A DNA stretch of 64,000 nucleotides, from NCBI GenBank assembly GCA_964476155.1, contig CAYYYS010000001.1, positions 1 to 64,000 on the forward strand. The letters are read 5' to 3'. The notes under the pieces are model-generated. The model was not told where the DNA came from. It saw only the letters and a program-made list of their open reading frames with translations, and did not search any database. Position 1 is the stretch's first letter, and the number at the start of each line of letters is the position of its first letter. The translations under genes and the position numbers were made by a program. Source of the stretch: JAHIYU01 sp964476155. GTDB lineage: Bacteria; Krumholzibacteriota; Krumholzibacteriia; LZORAL124-64-63. This document shows positions 52,474 to 61,650 of this stretch, one piece after another.

Positions 52474-53712
52474 TCAATCGCTCCAGCGCCGCAGACAGAG
52501 GGAGACGTTGTGGCCACCGAAGCCGAACGAGTTGCTGAGGGCGTACTCCACGTCCCGCGTCACGGCTTCGTTCGGACAAACAAAGAGATCGCACTCCGGA
52601 TCGGGCGTTTCATGATTGATCGTTGGCGGCAGAATGCCGTTCTTGAGCGCCAACGTCGTGAAAGCGGTTTCCACGCCGCCGGCGGCACCGAGCAGATGGC
52701 CGGTCATCGACTTGGTCGACGAGACGGCCAGGTTGTCGGCGTGTGCGCCGAAGAGGTCACGGATGGCCTTGGTTTCGATCTTGTCGTTGAAGGGCGTCGA
52801 AGTACCGTGGGCGTTGATGTAGCCCACGTCCGCAGGCGTGATGCCGGCGGATTCGATGGCCAGGCGCATGGCGTTGCGCATGCCGTTGCCCTCGTTTTCG
52901 GGCTGGGTCATGTGATAGGCGTCACCGGTGACGCCGTAGCCGACGACTTCAGCCAGGATATCGGCGCCCCGCGCCTTGGCTCGCTCCATCTCCTCCAGCA
53001 CGATGATGCCGGACCCTTCACCGAGCACGAATCCGTCGCGACCGACGTCGAAGGGTCGGCTGGCATGCTGCGGATCGTCGTTACGCGTGGACAGGGCCTT
53101 CATGTTCGCGAATCCCGCCAGGGACATGGGCGAAACACTGGCCTCTGCGCCACCGGTGATCATGAGGTCTGCATCACCCAGCATGATGTGCATGGCCGAG
53201 GCCACCACGGCGTGTCCGGCCGACGCGCAGGCCGAGACGGTTGCGTAGTTGGGTCCCTTGTAGCCGAAGCGGATCGAGACGAGGCCCGTGGCCATGTCGG
53301 CTATCATCATGGGGATGAACAGCGGGGAGACGCGCGAGGGGCCGCGAGCGACGAGGCGGCCGTGCTGTGTCTCGAAGGTCAACATGCCGCCGATGCCCGA
53401 TCCGATCATCACGCCGGCACGTTCCGGATCGATGTCACCTGGCGCGGCCTGCTCGACGGCCTCCGCGGCGGCGCACACGGCAAACTGGGCGTAGCGATCG
53501 GCCTTGCGTGATTCCTTGAGCTCCATGGCCACGGTCGGGTCGAAATCCTTGACCTCGGCGCCGAAGTTGACCTTGAATTCGCTTGTGTCGAAAGACGCGA
53601 TCGGAGCCACGCCGTTTCGGCCGGTGATGATACCCTGCCAGGTTTCCTCGCGTGTGAGACCGACGGCCGTGATCATGCCAATACCCGTGATGACAACCCT
53701 GCGGCGCTCCAT
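52474..53712 (-). CDS. fabF: Beta-ketoacyl-ACP synthase II
   Basis: FabF elongates fatty acids by condensing malonyl-ACP with acyl-ACP. The 412-residue product has the catalytic Cys at 162 (SACASAGHA), the first His in NAHGTSTPFND and the second in STKSMTGHLLGAAGG. The start RRVVITGIGMITAVG is typical. It lies between acpP and rnc in the lipid operon. Confidence 0.96.
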   Translation of the reverse strand: MERRRVVITGIGMITAVGLTREETWQGIITGRNGVAPIASFDTSEFKVNFGAEVKDFDPTVAMELKESRKADRYAQFAVCAAAEAVEQAAPGDIDPERAGVMIGSGIGGMLTFETQHGRLVARGPSRVSPLFIPMMIADMATGLVSIRFGYKGPNYATVSACASAGHAVVASAMHIMLGDADLMITGGAEASVSPMSLAGFANMKALSTRNDDPQHASRPFDVGRDGFVLGEGSGIIVLEEMERAKARGADILAEVVGYGVTGDAYHMTQPENEGNGMRNAMRLAIESAGITPADVGYINAHGTSTPFNDKIETKAIRDLFGAHADNLAVSSTKSMTGHLLGAAGGVETAFTTLALKNGILPPTINHETPDPECDLFVCPNEAVTRDVEYALSNSFGFGGHNVSLCLRRWSD

Positions 53713-53808
53713 CAGAATCCTCCCAGCATATGAAGACTGCCCCGATCCCGGGCGGAAAGGCTCAGGACCGGGGACACGACGACCGGTATCGAATCATTTT
53801 CCGTCGAT

Positions 53809-54045
53809 TCAGTCCAGGTGCGACTCCAGATAATCGATGGCGTCCTGAACCGTCCGGAGCTTTTCCTGATCCTCTTCGGGGATCGTGATGTTGAAAACCT
53901 CTTCCAAGTCCATCACCAGTTCGACGGTATCCAGGGAATCGGCCCCCAGGTCATCGGTGAAGGAAGCCTCGGGAGTGATTTGCTCCGGATTCACGGAGAG
54001 CTTGCGCTCGACGATCTCGTATACCTTCTCCTGAATGGAACTCAT
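53809..54045 (-). CDS. acpP: Acyl carrier protein
   Basis: The 78-residue acidic protein carries the growing acyl chain on phosphopantetheine at Ser37 in DDLGADSLDTVEL. AAGGAGGG is upstream of ATG 54045. It lies between fabG and fabF, the standard order. Confidence 0.97.
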   Translation of the reverse strand: MSSIQEKVYEIVERKLSVNPEQITPEASFTDDLGADSLDTVELVMDLEEVFNITIPEEDQEKLRTVQDAIDYLESHLD

Positions 54046-54073
54046 GACTGACGTTCCCTCCTTGGGAATGTTT

Positions 54074-54805
54074 TCAAGTGACCATGCCGCCATCCACCAC
54101 GATTGTTTGACCCGTGATGTAGGCTGCGTCTTCGGACAACAAAAAAGCAACAGCGGCAGCGACATCTTCCGCTGCTCCCAGCCGCTTAAGCGGAATCGAT
54201 TTGAGCATGTCCTTCTTGACCTGCTCGGGTAGATCGTGAGTCATGTCGGTGGCGATGAACCCCGGCGCAACTGCATTGCACGTGATGGCACGCCCGCCGA
54301 GTTCCTTGGCCACGGACTTCGTCATGGCGATCACACCGGCCTTGCTGGCCGCGTAATTGGCTTGTCCGGCGTTTCCGGATAGGCCGATCACGGAGGCGAT
54401 GTTGACGATTCTGCCGATTTTCTGGCGCATCATAAGAGGCGATACGGCCTTTGTAAAGTAGAAGGTGCCGGTCAGATTCACATCCAGAACCTGTTGCCAG
54501 GCTTCGGGCTGCATTCTTACCAGCAGGCCGTCGCGCGTAATGCCGGCGTTGTTGACTACGCCGTAGATGGGTCCAAGAGCTTCGGTGGCCTCTTTTACCA
54601 TGTTCTGGACGGAATCCCAGTCGGCCACGTTACCCGAGATGGGCACGTACTTGCCATCGCCCTCGATGGCCGCGGCGGCTTCCCGGACGGTCTCCTCGGC
54701 GATGTCCACCAACGCCAGGTCGTACCCCCGCGCCGCCAGGGCTTTGGCAATGGACAAGCCGATACCTCGTCCCGCGCCGGTTACAATCACGGCTTTGTCA
54801 CTCAT
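54074..54805 (-). CDS. fabG: 3-oxoacyl-ACP reductase
   Basis: FabG reduces beta-ketoacyl-ACP with NADPH. The cofactor motif GAGRGIG is at residues 10-16, NNAG near 85-88, and the catalytic triad is S138, Y151 and K155 (YAASK). At 243 residues, length and the fabD-fabG-acpP context are typical. Confidence 0.95.
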   Translation of the reverse strand: MSDKAVIVTGAGRGIGLSIAKALAARGYDLALVDIAEETVREAAAAIEGDGKYVPISGNVADWDSVQNMVKEATEALGPIYGVVNNAGITRDGLLVRMQPEAWQQVLDVNLTGTFYFTKAVSPLMMRQKIGRIVNIASVIGLSGNAGQANYAASKAGVIAMTKSVAKELGGRAITCNAVAPGFIATDMTHDLPEQVKKDMLKSIPLKRLGAAEDVAAAVAFLLSEDAAYITGQTIVVDGGMVT

Positions 54806-54866
54806 CTGACACCTCTCTATCTGCGTTACGGCGTTTCGCCGACCAAAGCGTGGCGAAAGGGGCGCA

Positions 54867-55829
54867 TTATGCCAGCAACTCGCCGAGCCTGTCCAGCACC
54901 GTATCCAGGTCTGCGGCCGTGCCGACCGGCATGAACGTGATATGCGGAAATTCGCGCTTGGCCAGGTTGCTCAGGACCTTGCCGGGACCAACTTCGAGCA
55001 CGACGCGCGGCGCCTCCCCTGCACCGTCGCCGCTGGCTATGGCACCAAGGCCGTCGTGCCACAGGACCGGCGATGTCAGTTGGCGTCGGAATCCGTCCTT
55101 GAGCGTGGCGCCGTCACCGACCGGTTGGGCAGTCACGTTGGCGATCAGGGGCGCGCTGGGCTCCGCGACGGTCACACTGTCCAGGTGCTCGGCAAAAGAA
55201 AGGGCCGCCCCGTCCAGCAGAGGCGAATGGAACGCCCCGCTGACATTGAGTCTGATGGCCCGTTTGGCGCCGGCTTCCTTGAGCGCCGTACAGGCGGCGT
55301 CGATGGCGTTCACTTCGCCCGAGATGGCGATCTGGGCCGACGAATTGTGGTTGGCCAGGACAACCACGCCGTCGGTCTCGCTGACCTGTTTGCAAACGGC
55401 GCTCACCTTGTCGGCGGGCAGCCCCATGATGGCCGCCATGGTGCCGGGGCGTTCCTGCCCTGCGGCGAACATCAGCTCGCCGCGCTTACGCACCAGGCGC
55501 AAACCGTCCGCGGGCTGGAGGGCGCCAAGCGCCACCGCGGCCGAGAACTCACCCAGGGAATGGCCGGCGGCCACGCTGGGTTCGATACCGCGATCCTTGA
55601 GCTCGAGAGCGACCGCTACCGAATGGGCCAGGATCGCCGGCTGGGCATTCCAGGTCTCGGTCAGGGTCTCGGCGGGTCCTTCGTACATCAGGGGTGTCAG
55701 GTCGTGGCCGAGCAGGTCGTCGACTTCGGCCAGGAAGCGCGCACCGGGGCCGTCCGCTGCGGCGAGGTCACGGGCCATGCCGACGACTTGTGAGGCCTGA
55801 CCGGGAAATATCATGGGGATCCTGTACAT
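54867..55829 (-). CDS. fabD: Malonyl-CoA:ACP transacylase
   Basis: FabD loads malonyl groups onto ACP. The family start MIFPGQASQ, nucleophile Ser91 in GHSLGEF and the later VSGAFHSPLL with catalytic His are present (320 residues). GGAGGG lies before the ATG. It sits between plsX and fabG. Confidence 0.95.
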   Translation of the reverse strand: MYRIPMIFPGQASQVVGMARDLAAADGPGARFLAEVDDLLGHDLTPLMYEGPAETLTETWNAQPAILAHSVAVALELKDRGIEPSVAAGHSLGEFSAAVALGALQPADGLRLVRKRGELMFAAGQERPGTMAAIMGLPADKVSAVCKQVSETDGVVVLANHNSSAQIAISGEVNAIDAACTALKEAGAKRAIRLNVSGAFHSPLLDGAALSFAEHLDSVTVAEPSAPLIANVTAQPVGDGATLKDGFRRQLTSPVLWHDGLGAIASGDGAGEAPRVVLEVGPGKVLSNLAKREFPHITFMPVGTAADLDTVLDRLGELLA

Positions 55830-55855
55830 AAATACACCCTCCGTGGAGATCGGCG

Positions 55856-56857
55856 TCAGGAAGACGCCTGCAGGCGTTGGCTCAGGCGTGCGGGCACATC
55901 GTGGGCCGCGAGTCGGGAGGCCACGCGCAGCGCACTGGTGACGGCCCGGGCCGAACTGGAACCGTGGCCGATGATGACCGAGCCACGAACACCGAGCAGC
56001 AGGGCGCCTCCGGTTGCGGCATAGTCCATGCGGTTAAGCAAGGCGCCGAGTCCCTTGGACCCTTGTTCCGCGTTGCCGTCGACCGTGCTGTCCCTGTAGG
56101 CCTTGAGCAGGAAGAGACCGAAACCCTCGATGAGTTTCAAGGTCATGTTGCCGGTGAACCCGTCGGTCACGACGACGTCGGATTCGCCGAAGAGCAATCC
56201 GCGGCCTTCCACGTTGCCGATGAAGTTGAGATCGGTCCCGGCCAGAAGAGCGTGCGCGGCGATGGTGAGGTCGTTGCCCTTGCCGGGCTCACCGCCGATG
56301 TTGAGCAGGCCCACGCGGGGGGACTCGATGTCGAGAAGTTCGTGGGCGTAAACGTCGCCCATGACGGCGAACGTCTGCAGATGCTCAGGCGTGCACTGAA
56401 CGTTGGCGCCGGCGTCGAGCATGAGAAAACGGCCATCGTAGGTGGGGATGACCGTGGCGATGGCGGGACGGTCGACACCGTCGAGCCGACCGAGCAGCAT
56501 GAGACTGCCGGCGACCATGGCGCCGGTACTGCCGGCGCTGAACACGGCCTGGACGCGCCCGTCCTTGTGATCACGCATGGCACGGGTCACCGGAGAATCG
56601 GGCTTGGCGCGAATGGCCTGTGCCGGTGATTCGTCCATGTCGATGACCTGGGTGCAGGGGACAATGCCGAAATCCAATCCCGACATGTCCAGGGAGGCGA
56701 GCTCGGACGCGATCGCCGTCTCGTCCCCGTAGAGAGCGAGCCGGAAGCCACCTTCACGCAAGGCGTCGACGGCGCCGGGCACGATGGCCGACGGGCCGAT
56801 GTCGCCGCCCATGGCGTCAACGGCTACGACTGGTTTGGCCGCCGCTGCGCTGCTCAT
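55856..56857 (-). CDS. plsX: Phosphate acyltransferase PlsX
   Basis: PlsX makes acyl-phosphate from acyl-ACP for phospholipid synthesis. The start VVAVDAMGGDIGP, SAGSTGAMVA, NIGGEPGKG and VTDGFTGNMTLKLIEG are all family signatures. GGAGGA precedes ATG 56857, giving 333 residues. It follows rpmF closely, as in many bacteria. Confidence 0.95.
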   Translation of the reverse strand: MSSAAAAKPVVAVDAMGGDIGPSAIVPGAVDALREGGFRLALYGDETAIASELASLDMSGLDFGIVPCTQVIDMDESPAQAIRAKPDSPVTRAMRDHKDGRVQAVFSAGSTGAMVAGSLMLLGRLDGVDRPAIATVIPTYDGRFLMLDAGANVQCTPEHLQTFAVMGDVYAHELLDIESPRVGLLNIGGEPGKGNDLTIAAHALLAGTDLNFIGNVEGRGLLFGESDVVVTDGFTGNMTLKLIEGFGLFLLKAYRDSTVDGNAEQGSKGLGALLNRMDYAATGGALLLGVRGSVIIGHGSSSARAVTSALRVASRLAAHDVPARLSQRLQASS

Positions 56858-56880
56858 TCGCTCTCCTCCATGCTGAGCCG

Positions 56881-57060
56881 CTAGTTGTCGACGACCAACA
56901 CTTCGCGATCCCCGTAGTGGCCACACTTGCGACAGACACGGTGGGGACGACAGGTTTCGCCGCAATGGGGGCAACGCGACACGTTCGGCATAGCGACGTT
57001 CCAGTGGGACCGGCGCTTGCCCTTCTTCGCGTGGCTCGTCTTTTTCTTGGGAACGGCCAT
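56881..57060 (-). CDS. rpmF: 50S ribosomal protein L32
   Basis: This 59-residue protein begins MAVPKKKTSHAKKGKRRSHW, the L32 signature. Two Cys pairs, CPHC and CRKC, form a zinc ribbon (the C+ form of L32). It lies between yceD and plsX, the conserved order. Confidence 0.95.
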   Translation of the reverse strand: MAVPKKKTSHAKKGKRRSHWNVAMPNVSRCPHCGETCRPHRVCRKCGHYGDREVLVVDN

Positions 57061-57084
57061 CTCGATGCCTCTTTCATCTGTCCC

Positions 57085-57576
57085 CTAGGACGGTAACCCG
57101 TCCCAGCGGGGATCGACTATGTCTTGATCGCAATCGCAATCCGCTTCATTCCGATTCGCGCCGCAGTGGGCGCAGATGCCGCGACAGTTTTCACGGCAGA
57201 TCATCTTCTGGGGCATTGTCAACAGGGCGGCTTCCTGAAGGGCCGGTCCCAGATCGATTTCGCCCCGCGCCTGGTGTTCGGTCCAGACGGTGCCTTCCTC
57301 GGCCGTTTCGGCGTATTCCAGTCCCTCACGGACAACGACGATGTTCACGTCAGCCTGGTAACACATGTCGAAGTGTTGCAGGCAGCGATCACAGTCAGCC
57401 GCGCCGACGGCTTCCAGCTTGCCGTTGATCACCACGCGGCCATCGGTGTTGTCGACCGCCAGGTCTCCCCGCAAACGGACTTCGCCGGCGTTGCCCTCTT
57501 CGAGGTCGAGACGATAGACAACGTCGATATCCTCGATCGAGCGTCCGAAGGCGAGTGTATCCAGATTCAGCTTCAT
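57085..57576 (-). CDS. yceD: YceD-like protein (DUF177), 23S rRNA accumulation protein
   Basis: YceD proteins help large-subunit rRNA accumulate and nearly always precede rpmF. The 163-residue product has the CDRCLQHFDMCYQ Cys region and a later Cys cluster, CRENCRGICAHCGANRN, both usual for DUF177. A good promoter lies about 30 bases upstream and starts the lipid operon. Confidence 0.88.
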   Translation of the reverse strand: MKLNLDTLAFGRSIEDIDVVYRLDLEEGNAGEVRLRGDLAVDNTDGRVVINGKLEAVGAADCDRCLQHFDMCYQADVNIVVVREGLEYAETAEEGTVWTEHQARGEIDLGPALQEAALLTMPQKMICRENCRGICAHCGANRNEADCDCDQDIVDPRWDGLPS

Positions 57577-57603
57577 GGCAATCCAACTTCGTGGAAGCGA
57601 CCC

Positions 57604-57632
57604 ACGTTACAAGCCTATGGGCCGTCTGTCAA
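57604..57632 (-). promoter_or_regulatory. Promoter of the yceD-rpmF-plsX-fab operon
   Basis: On the minus strand a perfect TTGACA (57632-57627) is followed after 17 bases by TAACGT (57609-57604). The predicted RNA start is about 20 bases before the yceD ATG. Confidence 0.75.
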
Positions 57633-57668
57633 GACGGCCCAAGGGCAATGATCGACCTTCACGGCACT

Positions 57669-57696
57669 GGGCCCGCTCCCCCAGGGGTGCGGGCCC
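57669..57696. terminator. GC-rich hairpin downstream of ndk
   Basis: GGGCCCGC pairs perfectly with GCGGGCCC around a 12-base loop that can itself pair (CCCC/GGGG). It lies just past the ndk stop. No T-run follows on the minus strand, so it may stabilise the 3' end rather than terminate. Confidence 0.5.
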
Positions 57697-57703
57697 CTGC
57701 TGT

Positions 57704-58108
57704 TTAGCCGAAGATTATCCCAATCTCTACCTTCCCATTCTCCACGGAGTCGGAGGCATGGACGGCGTTCTGGCTCAGTTCAACACCGTAAAGTGCGCGA
57801 ATCGTACCGCAGGCGGCATCGGCGGGATTGGTGGCCCCGACCAGTTCACGCAGCTTCACGATGGCGTTTTCACGCTCCAGATGAATGGCGACCACCGGAC
57901 CGGAAATGATGTAATCCACCAGATCCGCAAAGAAGGGCCGCTCCTTGTGGACCGCGTAGAAGCGTTCGACGGTCGCCTTGTCGAGCTGCCTCAGGGCCAG
58001 ATTGCGGATGCGGAAGCCGTTCTTTTGGACCATGGCCAGGATCGCACCGATCTTCTGATCGTCCGCGGCCACGATTTCCGGCTTGATCATCATGTATGTC
58101 TGTTCCAA
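57704..58108 (-). CDS. ndk: Nucleoside diphosphate kinase, probable TTG start
   Basis: Ndk moves the gamma phosphate between nucleoside tri- and diphosphates through a phospho-His. With a TTG start at 58108, GGAGG lies exactly 8 bases upstream, and the product reads MEQTYMMIKPEIV, lining up with the known family start. The active His is then residue 117 (NAVHASDS), the same number as in E. coli. The first ATG (58093) would cut into the first strand. Length 134 residues. Confidence 0.93.
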   Translation of the reverse strand: MEQTYMMIKPEIVAADDQKIGAILAMVQKNGFRIRNLALRQLDKATVERFYAVHKERPFFADLVDYIISGPVVAIHLERENAIVKLRELVGATNPADAACGTIRALYGVELSQNAVHASDSVENGKVEIGIIFG

Positions 58109-58127
58109 CTCAAGTTCCTCCAAGTTA

Positions 58128-59012
58128 TTACGGGGCGTCTTTCCAAAGTTCCTTTAAGAGGGGTACGACATCGATGGGACGGTCGGCAACCGGGATACCG
58201 GCCGCTTCAAGGGCCGCTTTCTTGTCAGCCGCGGTGCCCGAACCACCGGTGACGATGGCGCCGGCGTGTCCCATGCGTTTGCCCGGAGGCGCCGTGCGCC
58301 CCGCGATGAAGGAGACCACGGGAATATCCATGTTCTCCTTGATGTACTCGGCCGCCCGCTCTTCGGCGTCACCGCCGATCTCGCCGATCATGACCAGGGC
58401 CTTGGTGTCGGCATCGGCATGGAAGGCCTTCAGCGCATCCATGAACTGGGTGCCGATGACCGGATCGCCGCCGATGCCCAGGCAGGTGGTCTGTCCCAGG
58501 CCGGCCTTGGTCAGGGCGTCGACGACTTCGTAGGTGAGCGTGCCGCTGCGGGAGATCAGTCCCACGGGCCCCGGAGCCACGATATTCCCGGGCAGGATGC
58601 CCAACTTGGCCTTCATGCCGGGGTTGATGAAGCCCGGACAGTTGGGTCCGACCATACGGACGCCGCGCTCCTCCAGGAACGGCATGACCTTGACCATGTC
58701 CAGGGTCGGCACGCCTTCGGTGATGCAGACCACGAGTTTGCAGCCCGCGTCGGCGGCCTCGAAGACCGCGCCCGCCGCGCCGAAGGGCGGCACGAAGATG
58801 ACCGAGGCGTCGGCGCCGGTCTCGGCGACGGCTGCGGCCACCGAATCGAAAACGGGGACCTTGCCCTCGAAGGTCTGCCCACCACGACCGGGCGTCACGC
58901 CCGCCACGATGTTGGTGCCGTAGTCCAGCATGGACTTGGCGTGGAAGCTGCCGTCCCGTCCGGTGATCCCCTGGATGAGGATCTTGGTATCGGCCTTGCA
59001 AAAGATAGCCAT
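58128..59012 (-). CDS. sucD: Succinate-CoA ligase, alpha subunit
   Basis: SucD binds CoA and carries the phospho-His of succinyl-CoA synthetase. The CoA-binding fold opens with ILIQGITGRDGSFHAK and the active His is about residue 249 in MGHAGAIV. Full length at 294 residues. It follows sucC with a 21-base gap and belongs to the citric acid cycle. Confidence 0.96.
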   Translation of the reverse strand: MAIFCKADTKILIQGITGRDGSFHAKSMLDYGTNIVAGVTPGRGGQTFEGKVPVFDSVAAAVAETGADASVIFVPPFGAAGAVFEAADAGCKLVVCITEGVPTLDMVKVMPFLEERGVRMVGPNCPGFINPGMKAKLGILPGNIVAPGPVGLISRSGTLTYEVVDALTKAGLGQTTCLGIGGDPVIGTQFMDALKAFHADADTKALVMIGEIGGDAEERAAEYIKENMDIPVVSFIAGRTAPPGKRMGHAGAIVTGGSGTAADKKAALEAAGIPVADRPIDVVPLLKELWKDAP

Positions 59013-59033
59013 GAGTCTCTCCCCTTCCGCCGG

Positions 59034-60167
59034 TTACTTGCCGGCCACTTCGATGGCCTTCTGCACGGCCTCGTCCATGGTGGCGGCGGGGATCAGGTCG
59101 GTCTCCGCCAGGAGTTCGCGGGCTGCGGTCTCGTTGGTGCCGGTCAGGCGCACGACGATGGGCACCTTGATGTCCATGCGCTTGGTGGCCTCGATGATGC
59201 CCTTGGCCACATCGTCGCAACGGGTAATGCCGCCGAAGATGTTGAAGAGGATCACCTCGACATTCGGGTCTGTCAGGATGATCTCCAGGGCGTTGACGAC
59301 CTTGTCGGGATTCGAGCTGCCGCCGATGTCCAGGAAGTTGGCCGGCAGGCCGCCGTAATACTTGACCAGGTCCATGGTGGCCATGGCCAGTCCGGCGCCG
59401 TTGACCAGACACCCCACGTTGCCCTCGAGCTTGACGAAGGAGAGCTCGGCCTTGCGGGCCATGGCCTCGCTCGCCTCCTCCTCGTCCAGATCGCGCATGG
59501 CCTCGTAGGTCGGGTGGCGATACAGGGCGTTGTCGTCCAGGTTCACCTTGGCATCGATGGCCTTGCCCACACCCTTGTCCGTGAAGATGTAGGGATTGAT
59601 CTCGGCCAGCGAAGCGTCGCTGTGCATGAAGGAGCTATAGAGCTTCTGCATGCCGACGGCCAGTTGACGGGCCTTCTTGATGTCGTCGGTCATCTTCATG
59701 GCCACACCCAGGGCCTGGTGATCCAGCAGGCCGTAGCGGGGGTCGATGGCGAACTTGAGGATCGCCTCGGGATTGTCCTTGGCGACCTGCTCGATCTCCA
59801 CGCCGCCCTCGGCGCTGGCCATCAGCAGGACGCGGCGCGTGGCACGGTCCACGAGCATACCCACGTAATACTCTTCGGCGATGGTCTCGGCCGGCGTGAC
59901 CAGCACCTTGCGCACGATGTGCCCCTTGATGTCCAGGCCGAGAATGTCCCCGGCGTGCGTGCGCACGTCGTCCTCGGTCTCGCAGAACTTGACGCCGCCG
60001 GCCTTGCCGCGGCCGCCGGTCAGCACCTGCGCCTTGACCATCACGGGCAGGCCGTACTCTTGTGCCAGAGCCAGGGCGCCGTCGACCGTATCGGCGACAT
60101 CACCGGGCGGAACGACGAGTCCCATGGCGCGGAACAGTTCCTTCGCCTGGTATTCGTGGATGTTCAC
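59034..60167 (-). CDS. sucC: Succinate-CoA ligase, beta subunit
   Basis: SucC holds the ATP-grasp nucleotide site and succinate site. The start MNIHEYQAKELFRAMG is typical, as are VKAQVLTGGRGKAGGV and FNIFGGITRCD. Length 377 residues. ADP versus GDP use cannot be told from what is visible. It is paired with sucD. Confidence 0.96.
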   Translation of the reverse strand: MNIHEYQAKELFRAMGLVVPPGDVADTVDGALALAQEYGLPVMVKAQVLTGGRGKAGGVKFCETEDDVRTHAGDILGLDIKGHIVRKVLVTPAETIAEEYYVGMLVDRATRRVLLMASAEGGVEIEQVAKDNPEAILKFAIDPRYGLLDHQALGVAMKMTDDIKKARQLAVGMQKLYSSFMHSDASLAEINPYIFTDKGVGKAIDAKVNLDDNALYRHPTYEAMRDLDEEEASEAMARKAELSFVKLEGNVGCLVNGAGLAMATMDLVKYYGGLPANFLDIGGSSNPDKVVNALEIILTDPNVEVILFNIFGGITRCDDVAKGIIEATKRMDIKVPIVVRLTGTNETAARELLAETDLIPAATMDEAVQKAIEVAGK

Positions 60168-60238
60168 GTGGAAACCTCACTATGGTTGGTGATTGAGACA
60201 TGGAATGCGGGGAGGGTCCCCCCTCCCCGCCTTCGGGA

Positions 60239-61555
60239 TCAGCCGATGATCTTGTCCATCAGATCGCGCAGATCGGGTTTGCCGATCTCCTGCAGATCGT
60301 AACTCACCCGGGCGACGGGCTTGTCGATCTTGACGATGCGGGTCAGATCGATGGGCGTACCGATGACGACGGCGTCGCATTCGACGGCGTTGATGGTCTT
60401 CTCGAGATCCGCGATCTGCTGGTCGCCATAGCCCATGGCGGGCAGCAAGGTGCCGATCTCCGGGTAGATCTCAAAGGTCTCCGACAGCTTGCCGGTAACC
60501 CAGGGACGCGGGTCGACCAGGTCGGCGGCGCCGCAACGCAGGGCCGCAATAACACCCGCGCCGTAGGTCATGCCGCCGTGGGTCAACGTCGGGCCGTCCT
60601 CGACCACGAGCACGTTCTTGCCGCGGATCAGCTCGGGGTGATCCACGGTCAGGGGCGACGCGGCCTCGATGATCACGCAATCGGGGTTGATGCTGTGCAC
60701 GTTCTCGCGCACTTCCTCGATGTTCTCGAACTGGGCCTCGACGACCTTGTTGATGACCACCACGTCGGCCAGACGGACATTGGTCTCGCCGGGGTAGTAG
60801 GTCAACTCGTGCCCGGCGCGATGCGGATCGGCCACGACGATGTGCAGGTCGGGCTTGTAGAACGGCGTGTCGTTGTTGCCGCCGTCCCACAGGATCACGT
60901 CGCATTCCTTCTCGGCCTCACGCAGGATGGCCTCGTAGTCGACGCCGGCGAAGATCACGTTGCCGCGCACGATGTGGGGCTCGTACTCTTCCATTTCCTC
61001 GATGGTGCACTCGTGCTTGACGAGATCGTCGAGGGTGGAGAAGCGTTGCACGGCCTGCTTGGCCAGGTCGCCGTAGGGCATGGGGTGACGGATGGCGGCG
61101 ACCTTGAGACCGGCCGCCTGCAGGTGGTCACTCACGCGACGGGTGGTCTGGCTCTTGCCGCAACCGGTACGAACGGCACAGATCGCCACGACGGGCTTGG
61201 TGCTCTTGACCTGGGTCAGGCGCTCGCCCAGCATCTTGAAGTCGGCGCCGCAGGCGTTGACCAGGGCGGCCTTGTGCATGACATCCTCGTGAGCAACGTC
61301 GCTGTAGGAAAAGACACAGGTCTCGATGTCGTTCTCGGCGATCAGACGGGGCAGATCTTCCTCGGCTTCGATGGGAATGCCGTTGGGATAGAGCTTGCCG
61401 GCGAGCTCGGGCGGGTAGGCCCGGCCGTCGATATCGGGAATCTGGGCAGCCGTGAAGGCGACGACCTCGTACTTCTCGTTGTCCCGGTAGACGCAGTTGA
61501 AGTTGTGGAAGTCACGCCCGGCGGCGCCGATGATGATGATCTTTTCCCTGCTCAT
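60239..61555 (-). CDS. Cyclic 2,3-diphosphoglycerate synthetase-like GTPase
   Basis: The 438-residue product starts with a Rossmann-like stretch (KIIIIGAAGRDFHNFN). A P-loop domain follows with AVRTGCGKS (about 127-135) and LWDGGNNDTPF. This matches the COG2403 family, whose archaeal members make cyclic 2,3-diphosphoglycerate. The bacterial members have unknown roles. AGAGG precedes ATG 61555; the upstream extension has no support. It lies directly upstream of sucCD on the same strand, so a link to central carbon metabolism is possible. Confidence 0.8.
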   Translation of the reverse strand: MSREKIIIIGAAGRDFHNFNCVYRDNEKYEVVAFTAAQIPDIDGRAYPPELAGKLYPNGIPIEAEEDLPRLIAENDIETCVFSYSDVAHEDVMHKAALVNACGADFKMLGERLTQVKSTKPVVAICAVRTGCGKSQTTRRVSDHLQAAGLKVAAIRHPMPYGDLAKQAVQRFSTLDDLVKHECTIEEMEEYEPHIVRGNVIFAGVDYEAILREAEKECDVILWDGGNNDTPFYKPDLHIVVADPHRAGHELTYYPGETNVRLADVVVINKVVEAQFENIEEVRENVHSINPDCVIIEAASPLTVDHPELIRGKNVLVVEDGPTLTHGGMTYGAGVIAALRCGAADLVDPRPWVTGKLSETFEIYPEIGTLLPAMGYGDQQIADLEKTINAVECDAVVIGTPIDLTRIVKIDKPVARVSYDLQEIGKPDLRDLMDKIIG

Positions 61556-61650
61556 GGAAGACCTCTTTCTCTTGTATGTGAACACGCCGAGTGGTCTTGC
61601 CCTAACCATCGCGCCGGGACGTGCCGGCCGGCCGCGATGCTGTGATTAGC

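Noticed and set aside
58266..60302. A very long plus-strand open frame (678 codons) opposite sucD and sucC
   Set aside because: It lies wholly antisense to two well-supported genes, and its His- and Gly-rich composition is what the complement of GC-rich codons gives. Similar antisense frames lie opposite rny (16157-17638), the GTPase (60200-61645) and the response regulator (2609-3757).
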